Assembly (NCBI GenBank): GCA_016342325.1
Contig: JAEINR010000038.1
Location: 1-52,573 of the forward strand
Reading direction: 5' to 3'
Length of the DNA: 52,573 nucleotides
From: Desulfobacterium sp.
GTDB taxonomy: Bacteria > Desulfobacterota > Desulfobacteria > Desulfobacterales > Desulfobacteraceae
The notes beneath the pieces were generated by a model. The model was not told the DNA's origin, made no database searches, and saw only the letters and a program-made list of their open reading frames with translations. The position numbers were made by a program, and so were the translations under genes. Shown here piece after piece: positions 25,447 through 34,684 of the stretch. Within the stretch, counting starts at the first letter, position 1. Every line of letters begins with the position of its first letter.

Positions 25447-26820
25447 TCAGTTCTTCATGCTGTGGATGGGGGCCGGAATGCGTCCGCCGTGTCTTACAAA
25501 CGAGTCCTTGTTGGTGGCATGGGCCACGTGCATGATTTTGGCCTCGCCCAGAAGCCCGCCAAAATAGACGCTATCGCCGGCCTTTTTGCCGGGAACGGGA
25601 ATGAGACGGGTGGCCGTGGTCTTGTTGTTGATCATGCCGATGGCCATCTCGTCGGCAATGATGCCGGCCAGGGTCTCTTCGGAGATGTCCCCGGGAATGG
25701 GAACCATGTCAAGGCCCACCGAGCAGACACAGGTCATGGCTTCGAGTTTCTCGATGGTCAGGTAGCCTTTTTCCGCGGCTTCTGCGATGTTGAGATCCTC
25801 GCTCACGGGGATGAAGGCACCGCTCAGACCGCCCACATGGGAGCTTGCAAAGGCACCTCCCTTTTTGACGGCGTCGTTGAGCATGGCAAGGGCGGCTGTT
25901 GAGCCGGGCACGCCGATGCTGGTCAGCCCTAGGGCCTGGAAGATCTCACCAATGCTGTCGCCCACCGTGGGGGTGGGGGCAAGGGAGAGGTCCACGACGC
26001 CGAACCGGGTGTTGAGGTTGTCTGCAACCTCCCGGCCGATGAGCTCACCCACCCGGGTGACCTTGCAGGCCGTGTTCTTGATCACCTCTGCGATCTTGCC
26101 AAGGGACAGGTCGGGGGACGCTTCGATGGCCCGCTCAATGGCGCTCTTGACCACGCCCGGGCCGCTGACCCCGACGTTGATCACAGAATCTGCAACCCCG
26201 ACGCCGAGATAGGCGCCTGCCATAAAGGGCATGTCCTGGGGAATGTTGGCAAACACGCACAGTTTTGCACAGGCCAGGCCGTCATCATCGGCCGTAAGCG
26301 CTGCCGCTTGTTTGATGGCCTTTGACATGTCAAGGACGGCATCCATGTTGATGCCGCTTCTTGTGGTGGCAACGTTCACCGAGGCGCAGATGCGCTGGGT
26401 CTCGGCAAGGGCCCGGGGCAGGGCTTCAATGAGCGCCCGGTCTCCGTTGGCGATACCCTTTTCCACCAGAGCGGAAAACCCCCCCATGAAATCGATGTTC
26501 ACCTCTTTGGCAATGTCGTTCAGGCAATGGGCGATCTCCACCATCTGATCGGCGTTGAACGGGGCGCCCACCAGGGCGATGGGGCTTGTGGAGATTCGCT
26601 TGTTCACCACCTCGATCCCGTATTTTTCGCCCACCGTGTCGCAGACAGATACAAGGTCTGCGGCCTTGGTGATAATTTTTTCCCTGATCTTCTGCTTGAA
26701 CACCTTAAGATCGTGGCTGACGCAGTCAAAAAGGTTAACGCCAAGGGTGACTGCCCGGACGTCCAGGTGTTCGCTTTTTACCATTTGAATGGTGGAAAGA
26801 ATCTCTTGTTCGTTAAACAT
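25447..26820 (-). CDS. PFL-like protein (UPF0210/DUF711)
   Basis: 457 residues matching the UPF0210 family over its full usual length, beginning MFNEQEILSTIQMVKSEHLD and containing VGVADSVINVGVSGPGVVKS and HVGGLSGAFIPVSED. The family has a pyruvate-formate-lyase-like fold but lacks a radical site; biochemical activity is unknown. It commonly pairs with an ACT-domain protein, as here, 15 bp downstream of that gene. Probably an amino-acid-responsive partner pair in the cytoplasm. Confidence 0.88.
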   Translation of the reverse strand: MFNEQEILSTIQMVKSEHLDVRAVTLGVNLFDCVSHDLKVFKQKIREKIITKAADLVSVCDTVGEKYGIEVVNKRISTSPIALVGAPFNADQMVEIAHCLNDIAKEVNIDFMGGFSALVEKGIANGDRALIEALPRALAETQRICASVNVATTRSGINMDAVLDMSKAIKQAAALTADDDGLACAKLCVFANIPQDMPFMAGAYLGVGVADSVINVGVSGPGVVKSAIERAIEASPDLSLGKIAEVIKNTACKVTRVGELIGREVADNLNTRFGVVDLSLAPTPTVGDSIGEIFQALGLTSIGVPGSTAALAMLNDAVKKGGAFASSHVGGLSGAFIPVSEDLNIAEAAEKGYLTIEKLEAMTCVCSVGLDMVPIPGDISEETLAGIIADEMAIGMINNKTTATRLIPVPGKKAGDSVYFGGLLGEAKIMHVAHATNKDSFVRHGGRIPAPIHSMKN

Positions 26821-26835
26821 GGCTCGTATCCCGTC

Positions 26836-27390
26836 TTAAATTTTGTTGATGGCTTGGAAGATGTTCTTGTGCTGGATGCTGATGTCAAGTCCCAGCTCGG
26901 ATGCTTTGTCCCTGAGGCCGGCAAACAGGCCCTTCTGGTCCGTATCCGGTGTGATGTAGACCTCGTAGACCATGACGTTGGCCTCTGGGGTGTCGCCGCC
27001 CTCAAAGACCGCCCGAAGGTTGGTGACATTGACCTTGGCATCGGCAATGAGTTTTGTGAACCTCGCCACAAGGCCTTTCTGGTCGGGGCCGATGGTGGTG
27101 ATGACGAAATCTTCGCCGTCAACGGCCTGGTCTCCGTTGGGATCCGTGTCTGCCAGATCCACGTGGATGTGCAGGCCGGTACCGGCTGAATCCGTCACAA
27201 GGGTCTGCTTGATGGCCTCAACGCTGAGATCCTTTGGGGGGAGTACGATGAAGATCCCGGCAAACTGGTTCTGGAGGGTCACCTGGTTGACGTTTTCAAG
27301 GTTGCAGCCTAAAGTATAGAGGCTTTTTGAGATTGCCGCGATGATTCCCGGCCGGTCCTTTCCAAGGACGCTGATGATCAGTTTGTCCAT
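26836..27390 (-). CDS. Tandem ACT-domain regulatory protein
   Basis: 184 residues with two ACT domains: LIISVLGKDRPGIIAAISKS (residues ~3-22) and FVITTIGPDQKGLVARFTKL (~93-112). ACT domains bind amino acids; similar proteins include GcvR and UPF0237. The frame opens with TTG at 27399, but AGGAG is well placed for ATG 27390, preferred here. First gene of an apparent operon with the PFL-like and MFS genes. The ligand is not visible. Confidence 0.86.
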   Translation of the reverse strand: MDKLIISVLGKDRPGIIAAISKSLYTLGCNLENVNQVTLQNQFAGIFIVLPPKDLSVEAIKQTLVTDSAGTGLHIHVDLADTDPNGDQAVDGEDFVITTIGPDQKGLVARFTKLIADAKVNVTNLRAVFEGGDTPEANVMVYEVYITPDTDQKGLFAGLRDKASELGLDISIQHKNIFQAINKI

Positions 27391-27527
27391 AATTTTCAAG
27401 CTCCTGATTCTTGATTCAAAAGGGTGTTCATAATATATTTATGGCTGAAGGTAAACCAAAAACATGTTTTGAGTTTCATGGCTCAAGTCCGTTTCATGGG
27501 GATAAACACCCAGGTTTAATTAAAATA

Positions 27528-27556
27528 TTGATGTTTCAAACAACAACTATTATACT
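27528..27556 (+). promoter_or_regulatory. Candidate promoter for membrane protein/DHH operon
   Basis: TTGATG (27528-27533), 17-bp spacer, TATACT (27551-27556), placed 60 bp before the ATG at 27616 in the 225-bp divergent region with the ACT gene. Confidence 0.5.
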
Positions 27557-27615
27557 GCTATGGTTTTTTAAAATTTGATTTTTACCTGGAATCCATAGGG
27601 GGAAAAGAAGAGTCA

Positions 27616-28440
27616 ATGGGAGTTAAGAGTTGGACCGAACATCTTCAGGAGCACAAGCTGCTGCTGGTGATCATCGTTGTTGCCTTTTTTGTTGTGGAAC
27701 TTGAAGTCTTTGTCCTGGCCACCATGCGGTCGGGGCATCAATCTTATATGCAGGTGATGAATGATTCCAATGAGGTCGTTTACGAAGTCAAGGGATCAAC
27801 CATGACCAATTTTAATAAATACTACTTTGAAAACACCTTTGGCCCCCTTGAACAATATCGGGTGAAGCTTGTGTCCAAGGATATTCCTTTTCCGTTCAGG
27901 GCATGGTTCTCGGCTGCCGTGGGGCTCCCCGTGGGTCTGGTGCTGCTGCTCGGATTTGTGCTGAAGGCGGTGATGACCTTTATCCGGGGAAACGAAGAAC
28001 CGGATGAAGCGTCGGGCAAGATCCCGGAGGGCAAAGGAAACAAGATCGACAACCTTTTTTTTCGCATCAGTCGGTTTAACATCTTTATCATCGGGTTCCT
28101 CATCTTTGCCGCCGTGTTTCTCTACTGGGTCCTGCCGAACCTCATCACCTTTATTGCCCGGGCCGGCATGGAAACCATTGTTGACTTTAAGTGGTTTTTT
28201 CTGGCCCTGGTGGTTGCCGTCTTCTCCTTGTTTGCCTGGTTCATGTACATGAAGTACAAGCTTGCCCAGAAGAGCATGGAAGCCCAGGCCGAGATTCGAA
28301 AATATGAGCTCCAGCTCGAGTATAAACGTGCCACAGGAACACCCATGAACGCACTTGGATACGATGACGGAAAAGAGCGCAAGATGCTTGGCTATGTGGA
28401 ACCGGAATGGGATGACAAAGAGGAGATTGAAGAGAAATGA
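27616..28440 (+). CDS. Hypothetical four-TM membrane protein
   Basis: 274 residues with hydrophobic segments at about 13-36, 97-120, 152-178 and 188-210, a periplasmic-sized loop between the first two, and a long cytoplasmic C-terminal tail that begins as a charged helix (LAQKSMEAQAEIRKYELQLE) and ends very acidic. No family recognised. Its stop overlaps the start of the DHH-CBS gene (ATGA), so the two proteins are made together and may act together at the membrane. Confidence 0.75.
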   Translation: MGVKSWTEHLQEHKLLLVIIVVAFFVVELEVFVLATMRSGHQSYMQVMNDSNEVVYEVKGSTMTNFNKYYFENTFGPLEQYRVKLVSKDIPFPFRAWFSAAVGLPVGLVLLLGFVLKAVMTFIRGNEEPDEASGKIPEGKGNKIDNLFFRISRFNIFIIGFLIFAAVFLYWVLPNLITFIARAGMETIVDFKWFFLALVVAVFSLFAWFMYMKYKLAQKSMEAQAEIRKYELQLEYKRATGTPMNALGYDDGKERKMLGYVEPEWDDKEEIEEK

Positions 28441-29735
28441 AGATCGTTACGACCCACAAGGGGACCGATTTTGACGCACTTGCCTCCCTAGTAGCTGCCA
28501 CCTTGATCTATCCCGGGGCGGTGCCCGTGCTGCCCATGTCCATCAATCCCAATCTCAAGGGCTTTCTTTCCATTCACAAGGATCTGTTTGACTTCTATAC
28601 GGCAAAGGAGATCGAACTTGACGAGGTGGACACCCTCATCGTGGTGGACACCAATTCCTGGTCAAGGCTGGAGGGGATGGGGGATCTCAGGCATCGGGAT
28701 GATCTGAACATCATCCTCTGGGATCACCATGTCAAGGGAGACATCGAGGCGGACGAGGCGGTCCGGGAGGAGATCGGTTCCACCATCACCCTCTTGATCC
28801 GGGAGCTTTCCCGCCAGCGAAAGATCCTGACGCCCATCCAGGCCTCCCTTTTCCTGATGGGTCTATACGAGGACACGGGAAACTTGAGTTTTCCCTCCAC
28901 CCTTGCCGAAGATGCCAGGGCCGCAGCCTATCTGCTGGACAGAAAGGCGGACCTGGGTATTCTATCAACCTTTTTACGCCAGGCCTACGGTAAGAAGCAG
29001 AAGACCATTCTGTTTGAGATGATCCAGAACGCCCAGCGACAGGAGATCGCCAATTTCAGCGTGAGCATCAGCGTGATGGAGGTGGACGGCCATGTCCAGA
29101 ATCTTTCCATGGTGGTTCAGATGTACCGGGAGATCGTCAATGTGGAGGCCGCTTTCGGTATCTTCAGGGATGTTGAGCGGGATCGCTGCATGGTGATCGG
29201 CAGAAGTAACGTGGATGAACTCAACATGGGGGTCATCATGCGGAGCATGGGGGGCGGCGGGCATCCCGGCGCAGGATCCGCCCTGCTGAAATCCACCAAT
29301 CCCGTTGTCATCAAAGAGATGATCGAGGAGATGATCAAGGGCAACCAGCAGACCTCGGTCATGCTTAGCGACATCATGTCCTATCCTGTTACCACGGTGA
29401 ACCATGCCACCCCGGTGGAGGAGGTCGCCATGATCCTGCGGGATCTCGGATGCACCGGACTTCCCGTGGTGGACGACGATGATAAACTCGTCGGGGTGAT
29501 CTCCAGGCGGGACTTCCGGAAGATTAGAAAAGAGAATCACATGCGCTCCCCGGTCAAGGCCTTCATGAGCCGGAAAGTGGTCACCATCTCCCCGGACAGG
29601 AGTGCCATCGATGCGGCTAAGCTGATGATCAAGCACGACATCGGCAGGGTGCCGGTCCTGGCCGACGGCAAGATCATCGGTATCGTGACCCGGTCGGATG
29701 CCATGCTTTATTTTTACGATCTACTGCCCGATTAA
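28437..29735 (+). CDS. DHH-family phosphoesterase with twin CBS domains
   Basis: 432 residues. The N-terminal DHH domain (1-~170) has THKGTDFDALAS, VVDTNSW and the hallmark ILWDHHVKGD; DHHA1 follows with MGGGGHPGAGSALL (~275-290); two CBS repeats fill ~315-430 (DIMSYPVTTV... and AFMSRKVVTISPDRSAIDAA). This is the front part of the long CBS-DHH tRNA-nucleotidyltransferase-like proteins, but the polymerase head is absent. Expected activity is hydrolysis of phosphodiesters (nanoRNA or cyclic dinucleotides), gated by adenine nucleotides on CBS. The upstream membrane protein overlaps it by four bases. Confidence 0.87.
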   Translation: MKIVTTHKGTDFDALASLVAATLIYPGAVPVLPMSINPNLKGFLSIHKDLFDFYTAKEIELDEVDTLIVVDTNSWSRLEGMGDLRHRDDLNIILWDHHVKGDIEADEAVREEIGSTITLLIRELSRQRKILTPIQASLFLMGLYEDTGNLSFPSTLAEDARAAAYLLDRKADLGILSTFLRQAYGKKQKTILFEMIQNAQRQEIANFSVSISVMEVDGHVQNLSMVVQMYREIVNVEAAFGIFRDVERDRCMVIGRSNVDELNMGVIMRSMGGGGHPGAGSALLKSTNPVVIKEMIEEMIKGNQQTSVMLSDIMSYPVTTVNHATPVEEVAMILRDLGCTGLPVVDDDDKLVGVISRRDFRKIRKENHMRSPVKAFMSRKVVTISPDRSAIDAAKLMIKHDIGRVPVLADGKIIGIVTRSDAMLYFYDLLPD

Positions 29736-29787
29736 GCATCCTTAACTTCTTAAGTCTGATCCCGTTTAGACGAATCACCTTTCGAAG

Positions 29788-31434
29788 TTAGAATCCGAGT
29801 TTCTTTGTTGCCCACACCCTGAGTTCCTCCCTGAATATCTTTGCGTTGTGCCGGATATCCACGGGAAACGAGGGGTGGATCAGGACGTGCTCGATGCTCT
29901 TTGTCAGATCGTTTGAAGTGGCGAGCTCCTGAAGTTCCCGGATCAGCTGCTTTTTGTTGTTCACCTTTGGAACCGTTTCAATACAGATCACCGGGGTCTG
30001 CAACTCTTTCGGTCCCACGCCCACCAGGGCGCTTCGAAACACGGACGCGTGGTTGTTGAAAATCGCCTCACAGGGGATGGTATAGAGGTTTTTGCTGCCG
30101 GTTACCACCCGGTGGCTCTTTCTGCCGCAAAACCAGATTCGGCCTTTCGTGTCCTGCCATCCAAGATCCCCCATCCTGTGCCAGAAACCGTCTTCGTCCT
30201 CGATCTTTGCCAGCATGTCCTCTTCGGGGTTGTTATAATAGTGCCGGGTCACCAGGGGAGCCTTGGCAATGATCTCGCCCACTTCGTTCTCCCCAAGCAC
30301 CAGATTTTCGGAAAAGCGCTTGATGGGGTCGTCGCTCAGCTTGATGACAGCCACCCGGGTGTTACAGATGGGTCTGCCGATGCACATGCCGAATCCCTGC
30401 TCGGAAAGGGACCGGGTCTCTTTCAGGATCTCATGGCTGCCAATGGAGAGGATGGGGACGGATTCGGTGGCGCCGTAGGGGGTGTGGACCTCGGCGGTGT
30501 CGGAGAGCATGGAGGAGAACTGTTCGATGTTTGCCGGGGTCACGGGTGCGCCGGCCGAGATTACCCTTCGGAGTGAGGGCAGCTTGATCTTGTTTTCCTT
30601 GCCGAATTTCCCGACCCGGTTCAACAGGGCAGGGGAGGCGAACATGTTGGTGACTCCGTGGTTCTCGATGGCCTCGATGATGCGTTCCGGATTGACAAAG
30701 GCGGGCTTTGTGGGATCCATGTCCGGGATGACGGCCGTCATGCCCAGGGCCGGGTCAAACAGGGCAAACAACGGAAAGGTGGGCAGGTCGATTTCGTCGG
30801 GTTCGATCTTGAAGTGCTCCTGGATCTGGGTGAGCTGGGCATTGAAGTTGCCGTGGGTATAGACCACACCCTTGGCCGGACCGGTGCTTCCCGTCGTAAA
30901 AAGGATGGCTGCGTTTTCATCGCTGGTGGTTCGGGCTACGGGAAAGGGATCGTCCCTGTCGATGATGAGCTCGTCCATGTTGTAGCCGCCCCAGAACCAC
31001 CGTTTCCCAACGGTGATCCAGGTTTTAACCGTCTTGAAAAACCCGGGTTTGATTTTCCTTAATACATGGGCTTTTTCAATGCCGATAAAGGCCTCGGGCT
31101 TTCCCTGCTCAAAGCAGGAGAGCATGCGGTCGATGCCCATGCCGGGATCGACGACCACAGGCACTGCGCCCACCTTGAACATGGCAAAGATAAGGATGAA
31201 AAAATCCATGCCCGGGGGGACCATGAGGATGGTTCGGGTTCCCCGGGTGATCCCGGTGGTTTCCAGGCCAAAGGCGAGGCGATCGCTCTGCCTTTCAAGT
31301 TGGCGAAAGCTGAGTTGGCTATAGAGAACCCGGCCCTTGCTGTCCCGTGAATCGGGATAGACAACGGCCCTTTTAAAAGGGTAGATCTCGGCGCTCCGTT
31401 TCAGCCAGGATGAGATATTGACATAGTCGTTCAT
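29788..31434 (-). CDS. OleC-like AMP-dependent synthetase
   Basis: 548 residues of the ANL superfamily. P-loop AILFTTGSTGPAKGVVYTH (~182-200), YGATESVP (A5), WHRMGDLGWQDTKGRIWF (A7-A8) are all visible. The stretch FPLFALFDPALGMTAVIPDM is characteristic of OleC, the beta-lactone synthetase of long-chain olefin biosynthesis, rather than ordinary acyl-CoA ligases. No oleA, oleB or oleD gene is in the window, so function as a fatty acyl-CoA/AMP ligase cannot be excluded. It is convergent with the DHH-CBS gene. Confidence 0.82.
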   Translation of the reverse strand: MNDYVNISSWLKRSAEIYPFKRAVVYPDSRDSKGRVLYSQLSFRQLERQSDRLAFGLETTGITRGTRTILMVPPGMDFFILIFAMFKVGAVPVVVDPGMGIDRMLSCFEQGKPEAFIGIEKAHVLRKIKPGFFKTVKTWITVGKRWFWGGYNMDELIIDRDDPFPVARTTSDENAAILFTTGSTGPAKGVVYTHGNFNAQLTQIQEHFKIEPDEIDLPTFPLFALFDPALGMTAVIPDMDPTKPAFVNPERIIEAIENHGVTNMFASPALLNRVGKFGKENKIKLPSLRRVISAGAPVTPANIEQFSSMLSDTAEVHTPYGATESVPILSIGSHEILKETRSLSEQGFGMCIGRPICNTRVAVIKLSDDPIKRFSENLVLGENEVGEIIAKAPLVTRHYYNNPEEDMLAKIEDEDGFWHRMGDLGWQDTKGRIWFCGRKSHRVVTGSKNLYTIPCEAIFNNHASVFRSALVGVGPKELQTPVICIETVPKVNNKKQLIRELQELATSNDLTKSIEHVLIHPSFPVDIRHNAKIFREELRVWATKKLGF

Positions 31435-31582
31435 GGGGATACCCTGTATGTCTAAAGATTATGGATGAATAAGCGGTGTCACGTTAGTTCTTATTTCAGA
31501 TTTTTCATGGTTTGTCAGTATTTTTTTATAAGAAAAATAATTTCCTGTACCCGGGGCTGGGCCTAAAGCGCGCCCCCGACCC

Positions 31583-31611
31583 TTGACGAAACCGCGGTTG
31601 CGCTGTAAGTT
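31583..31611 (+). promoter_or_regulatory. Candidate promoter for DUF2868/DUF3482 operon
   Basis: TTGACG (31583-31588), 17-bp spacer holding the palindrome AACCGCGGTT (31590-31599), then TAAGTT (31606-31611). It lies 54 bp before the ATG at 31665. Confidence 0.35.
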
Positions 31612-31664
31612 GATCTCACTTTCGCGTTGTAGTTATTATTGATCATGAACATGGATATAAAAGT

Positions 31665-33242
31665 ATGAACAAGAAGTGGACCCTGGGGGATATCATCGAC
31701 CTTGAATATCTCCTGGAGCAGGATAAACGGTGCGAGGAGGAGGATCTCCTTCAGCAGCGGGACAGGGATCTCTACCTGGGCCATGTGGCGCCCGGGCTGA
31801 CCAACACCATTGATACGGAAGAATCGCCTGGGGAATGTCCCAGCACCCTTGTCAGGCGCTGGTTGTCTTTGATGCGTAAAAGCAACGGTCTTTTCCCGGG
31901 AAAGCTATGGGACGAGGGGTTCCGGCTGTTACGGACGGCTTTTTTTCTTGGGGGCCTCGGGGGGGGGCTGGTTCTGAGTCTATCCCTCTTTTCCTATACC
32001 GGCAGGCTTCCCCTGAACATCAGCTATTTCTTCGGTATCATCCTGGTTCCCCAGACCCTGCTGCTTTTCATCACCCTGGGATATCTTATTGCGCTGGTGA
32101 CCCGGCCGGTAAAAAGGGTGGGGTTCGGCTTCTATCCCCTACTTTCCCTTCTGGTGGAACGGGCCATGAAGGGGCTCCACCAACGGGCCATGAACCGGCT
32201 CTCTTCCGAAAAACAGGGGGCATTGGCCGCTGCCATCGGGGTGGTGCGCAGGTCACAAAAAAACTACGGTCTTCTCTTTTTCTGGCCGTTGTTCGTGCTG
32301 ATGCAGCTCTTTGGCGTGGGGTTCAACCTTGGGGTGATCGGAACAACCCTTGCCAGGGTCGTGTTTTTCGACACGGCCTTTGGCTGGCAATCCACCCTGG
32401 CATTTGGCCATGGACTGGTGTTCAAGGTGGTTTCTTTTGTGGCCCTTCCCTGGTCCTGGCTTTTCCCCGAGGGGATCGGGTATCCATCCCTTGCCCAGGT
32501 TGAGGGGACCCGGCTGGTTCTCAAGGACGGGATCTACAACCTTGCCACCCGGGATCTTGTCTCCTGGTGGCCTTTTCTCTGCCTCAGCGTGGTGGTTTAC
32601 GGGCTTCTGCCCAGGTTGGCCCTTCTTTTTTGGGGAGCCATGGCCCAGGATCGGGCACTCAAGGGTCTGGGATTTGACCGTTGGGAGCTGAAAAAGCTTG
32701 TGAACCGGCTTGTGACGCCCATTGTATCCACAGAACCCCTCACCCCCCAGGCGGCGGTCCCGGAATCCAAGGTTCCGCCATCGCCCCGGGAAAAGGAGGT
32801 CCGGGAGTTGCCGGATCGTTTCCTTGCCCTGGTCCACGACGACATCTATGACGACGCCTGCCATGGGGAGGGGTTCAAAACCATTGTAGAGCAAACCATG
32901 AATTGCCATGTTGGCGATACCCTGCGCATCGGCCTTGATTTTTCCGAAGAGATCGATGCCCTGGGCGCTGTTTTCGACCCCCCTGGTGGGGAACAGGCGT
33001 CGCCTGTTTCAGGAGTTCTTCTGCTCCAGGAGGCCTGGCTTCCCCCCATCCGGGAGATCCTCGATTTTATAGCCCATGTCAGCCGTGTCAGCAAGACCCT
33101 GCCCCTGGTGGTGGTCCTCATTGGAAAGCCCGGCCCCGATACCCTATTTACAGCGACAGATCCCCGGGACAGGGAGATCTGGAACATGAAGATCAACAGC
33201 CTGGGAGACCCCCTGGTCCATGTTGAGACCCTGGTGAAATAA
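31665..33242 (+). CDS. DUF2868 membrane protein
   Basis: 525 residues matching DUF2868, which is almost always encoded next to a DUF3482 GTPase. About five hydrophobic segments (roughly 88-110, 122-145, 200-225, 255-275, 300-325) lie between a charged N-terminus and a soluble C-terminal domain (~345-525). Molecular role unknown; together the pair is thought to form a membrane-bound GTPase system. The stop and the next start overlap by one base (TAATG). Confidence 0.85.
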   Translation: MNKKWTLGDIIDLEYLLEQDKRCEEEDLLQQRDRDLYLGHVAPGLTNTIDTEESPGECPSTLVRRWLSLMRKSNGLFPGKLWDEGFRLLRTAFFLGGLGGGLVLSLSLFSYTGRLPLNISYFFGIILVPQTLLLFITLGYLIALVTRPVKRVGFGFYPLLSLLVERAMKGLHQRAMNRLSSEKQGALAAAIGVVRRSQKNYGLLFFWPLFVLMQLFGVGFNLGVIGTTLARVVFFDTAFGWQSTLAFGHGLVFKVVSFVALPWSWLFPEGIGYPSLAQVEGTRLVLKDGIYNLATRDLVSWWPFLCLSVVVYGLLPRLALLFWGAMAQDRALKGLGFDRWELKKLVNRLVTPIVSTEPLTPQAAVPESKVPPSPREKEVRELPDRFLALVHDDIYDDACHGEGFKTIVEQTMNCHVGDTLRIGLDFSEEIDALGAVFDPPGGEQASPVSGVLLLQEAWLPPIREILDFIAHVSRVSKTLPLVVVLIGKPGPDTLFTATDPRDREIWNMKINSLGDPLVHVETLVK

Positions 33243-34639
33243 TGCGTATAAAAGACGTACCTGAATTTGCAATCCTGGGGCATCCCAACGAGGGGAAATC
33301 CTCGGTGGTGTCCACTTTGGCGGAAAACGACAGGGTCAGGATCGGCCCCTATCCCGGAGAGACGGTTCACTGCCAGACCTTTCCTGTGACCATAGACAAG
33401 GCCGAGGTGATCCGGTTCACCGACACCCCGGGGTTCCAGAAGCCCAAGCAGACCCTTCGCTGGTTTCAGAATTACAACGGTCCCCAGGACCGGATGGTGC
33501 AGGCCTTTATCGAGGCCCATGGGTCCGACCCTTCCTTCAGGGACGAGTGCGAACTTCTGGGTCCGGTGGCCCGGGGCGCCGGTATTATTTATGTGGTTGA
33601 CGGCTCACGGCCTGTGAGGGGGGATGACAGGGCTGAGATGGAGATCCTGCGGCTCACCGGCCGCCCCCGCATGTCCATCATCAACTGCAAGCAGGATGAC
33701 ATCCTCTATCTGGATGCCTGGAAAAACGAATTTCGCCGCACCTTCAACAGCATCCGGGAGTTCAACGCCCACCGGGCCACCTACAGGGAGCGAATCGAGC
33801 TTCTGGAGTGCTTGAAGAGCGTGGACCAGGACTGGCAGGAAGCCCTTGTCCGGGTGATTGATGCCTTTAAGCGGGACTGGGATCACCGCATGGGGGTCGC
33901 CTCCCTGATCATTGTCACCATGGTGGAGGAGATCCTTTGCGCCACAAGCGAAGGAACCCTTGGGGAGGGGGCAGACCCTAAAGTGCTCAGGGCCAAGCTG
34001 GAAAAGGGGTTTATCAACACGGTTAAACAGATCGAACACAAGGCCCATACGGACATTCGTCGGCTTTTCAAGCACAACATCTTCAATGTGGAGCTGCCCA
34101 AAAACTCCATCCTCAACGAAGATCTTTTCAGCGAAACCACCTGGAAGTTTCTCGGTCTCAGTCCACGGGAGGTGGCCCTTGCTGCCGGCGTTGCCGGTGC
34201 CGGTGCCGGCGCCATTGTGGACACGGCGGCCGCAGGGTTGACCTTTGGCATCTTTTCGACCCTGGGCGGGGTCGCCGGTGCCGCAGCCGCACTTCTGGGG
34301 GGTAGCCGTATTGCAGGGCTGAAGCTGAAGGGGGTCAGGCTTGGCAAGGACCAGATCATTATCCGGCCGGCCCCGGATGCCCAGTTCATGTATGTTCTCC
34401 TGGACAGGGCCTTTCTCTTTTACGCTTCGGTCATCAACTGGGCCCACGGACGAAGGGACTACGACGACCCGGGCAAGGGGGAGGCAAAGGGCGCAGGGGT
34501 GACACACGCCTGGGACAAAGGGACAAAACAGGTGTGCCGTGATTTTTTTAAGAAAACCGTGGGCGGAACCAGCAGAAAGAGGGAAGAAGCAAGAATCGCC
34601 ATGGTGAACCGGATCGCAGAACGGCTCAGGCAGCTATAA
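33242..34639 (+). CDS. DUF3482 GTPase
   Basis: 465 residues. An Era/Obg-like G domain occupies the first ~200: G1 GHPNEGKSS, G3 TDTPGF, and a G4-like NCKQD. The C-terminal DUF3482 part has a glycine/alanine-rich hydrophobic hairpin (VALAAGVAGAGAGAIVDTAA, about 305-325, and a second to ~355) that could insert into membrane, like DUF697 or colicin-type hairpins. Translationally coupled to the DUF2868 gene, with which it should form a complex. Function unknown. Confidence 0.87.
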   Translation: MRIKDVPEFAILGHPNEGKSSVVSTLAENDRVRIGPYPGETVHCQTFPVTIDKAEVIRFTDTPGFQKPKQTLRWFQNYNGPQDRMVQAFIEAHGSDPSFRDECELLGPVARGAGIIYVVDGSRPVRGDDRAEMEILRLTGRPRMSIINCKQDDILYLDAWKNEFRRTFNSIREFNAHRATYRERIELLECLKSVDQDWQEALVRVIDAFKRDWDHRMGVASLIIVTMVEEILCATSEGTLGEGADPKVLRAKLEKGFINTVKQIEHKAHTDIRRLFKHNIFNVELPKNSILNEDLFSETTWKFLGLSPREVALAAGVAGAGAGAIVDTAAAGLTFGIFSTLGGVAGAAAALLGGSRIAGLKLKGVRLGKDQIIIRPAPDAQFMYVLLDRAFLFYASVINWAHGRRDYDDPGKGEAKGAGVTHAWDKGTKQVCRDFFKKTVGGTSRKREEARIAMVNRIAERLRQL

Positions 34640-34684
34640 ATGGGGTCCGGCCTGGCGTATTCGCTTATTGTCTGACCCGGTCTA

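Noticed and set aside
29743-29765. Possible fourth, degraded R1 copy (CTTAACTTCTTAAGTCTGAT)
   Set aside because: Resembles the reverse of the R1 end over ~20 bases only, and it is itself a small palindrome; chance similarity is likely.
33605-34507. Antisense frame of 300 codons over the DUF3482 gene
   Set aside because: Opposite a well-supported GTPase; no recognisable domain.
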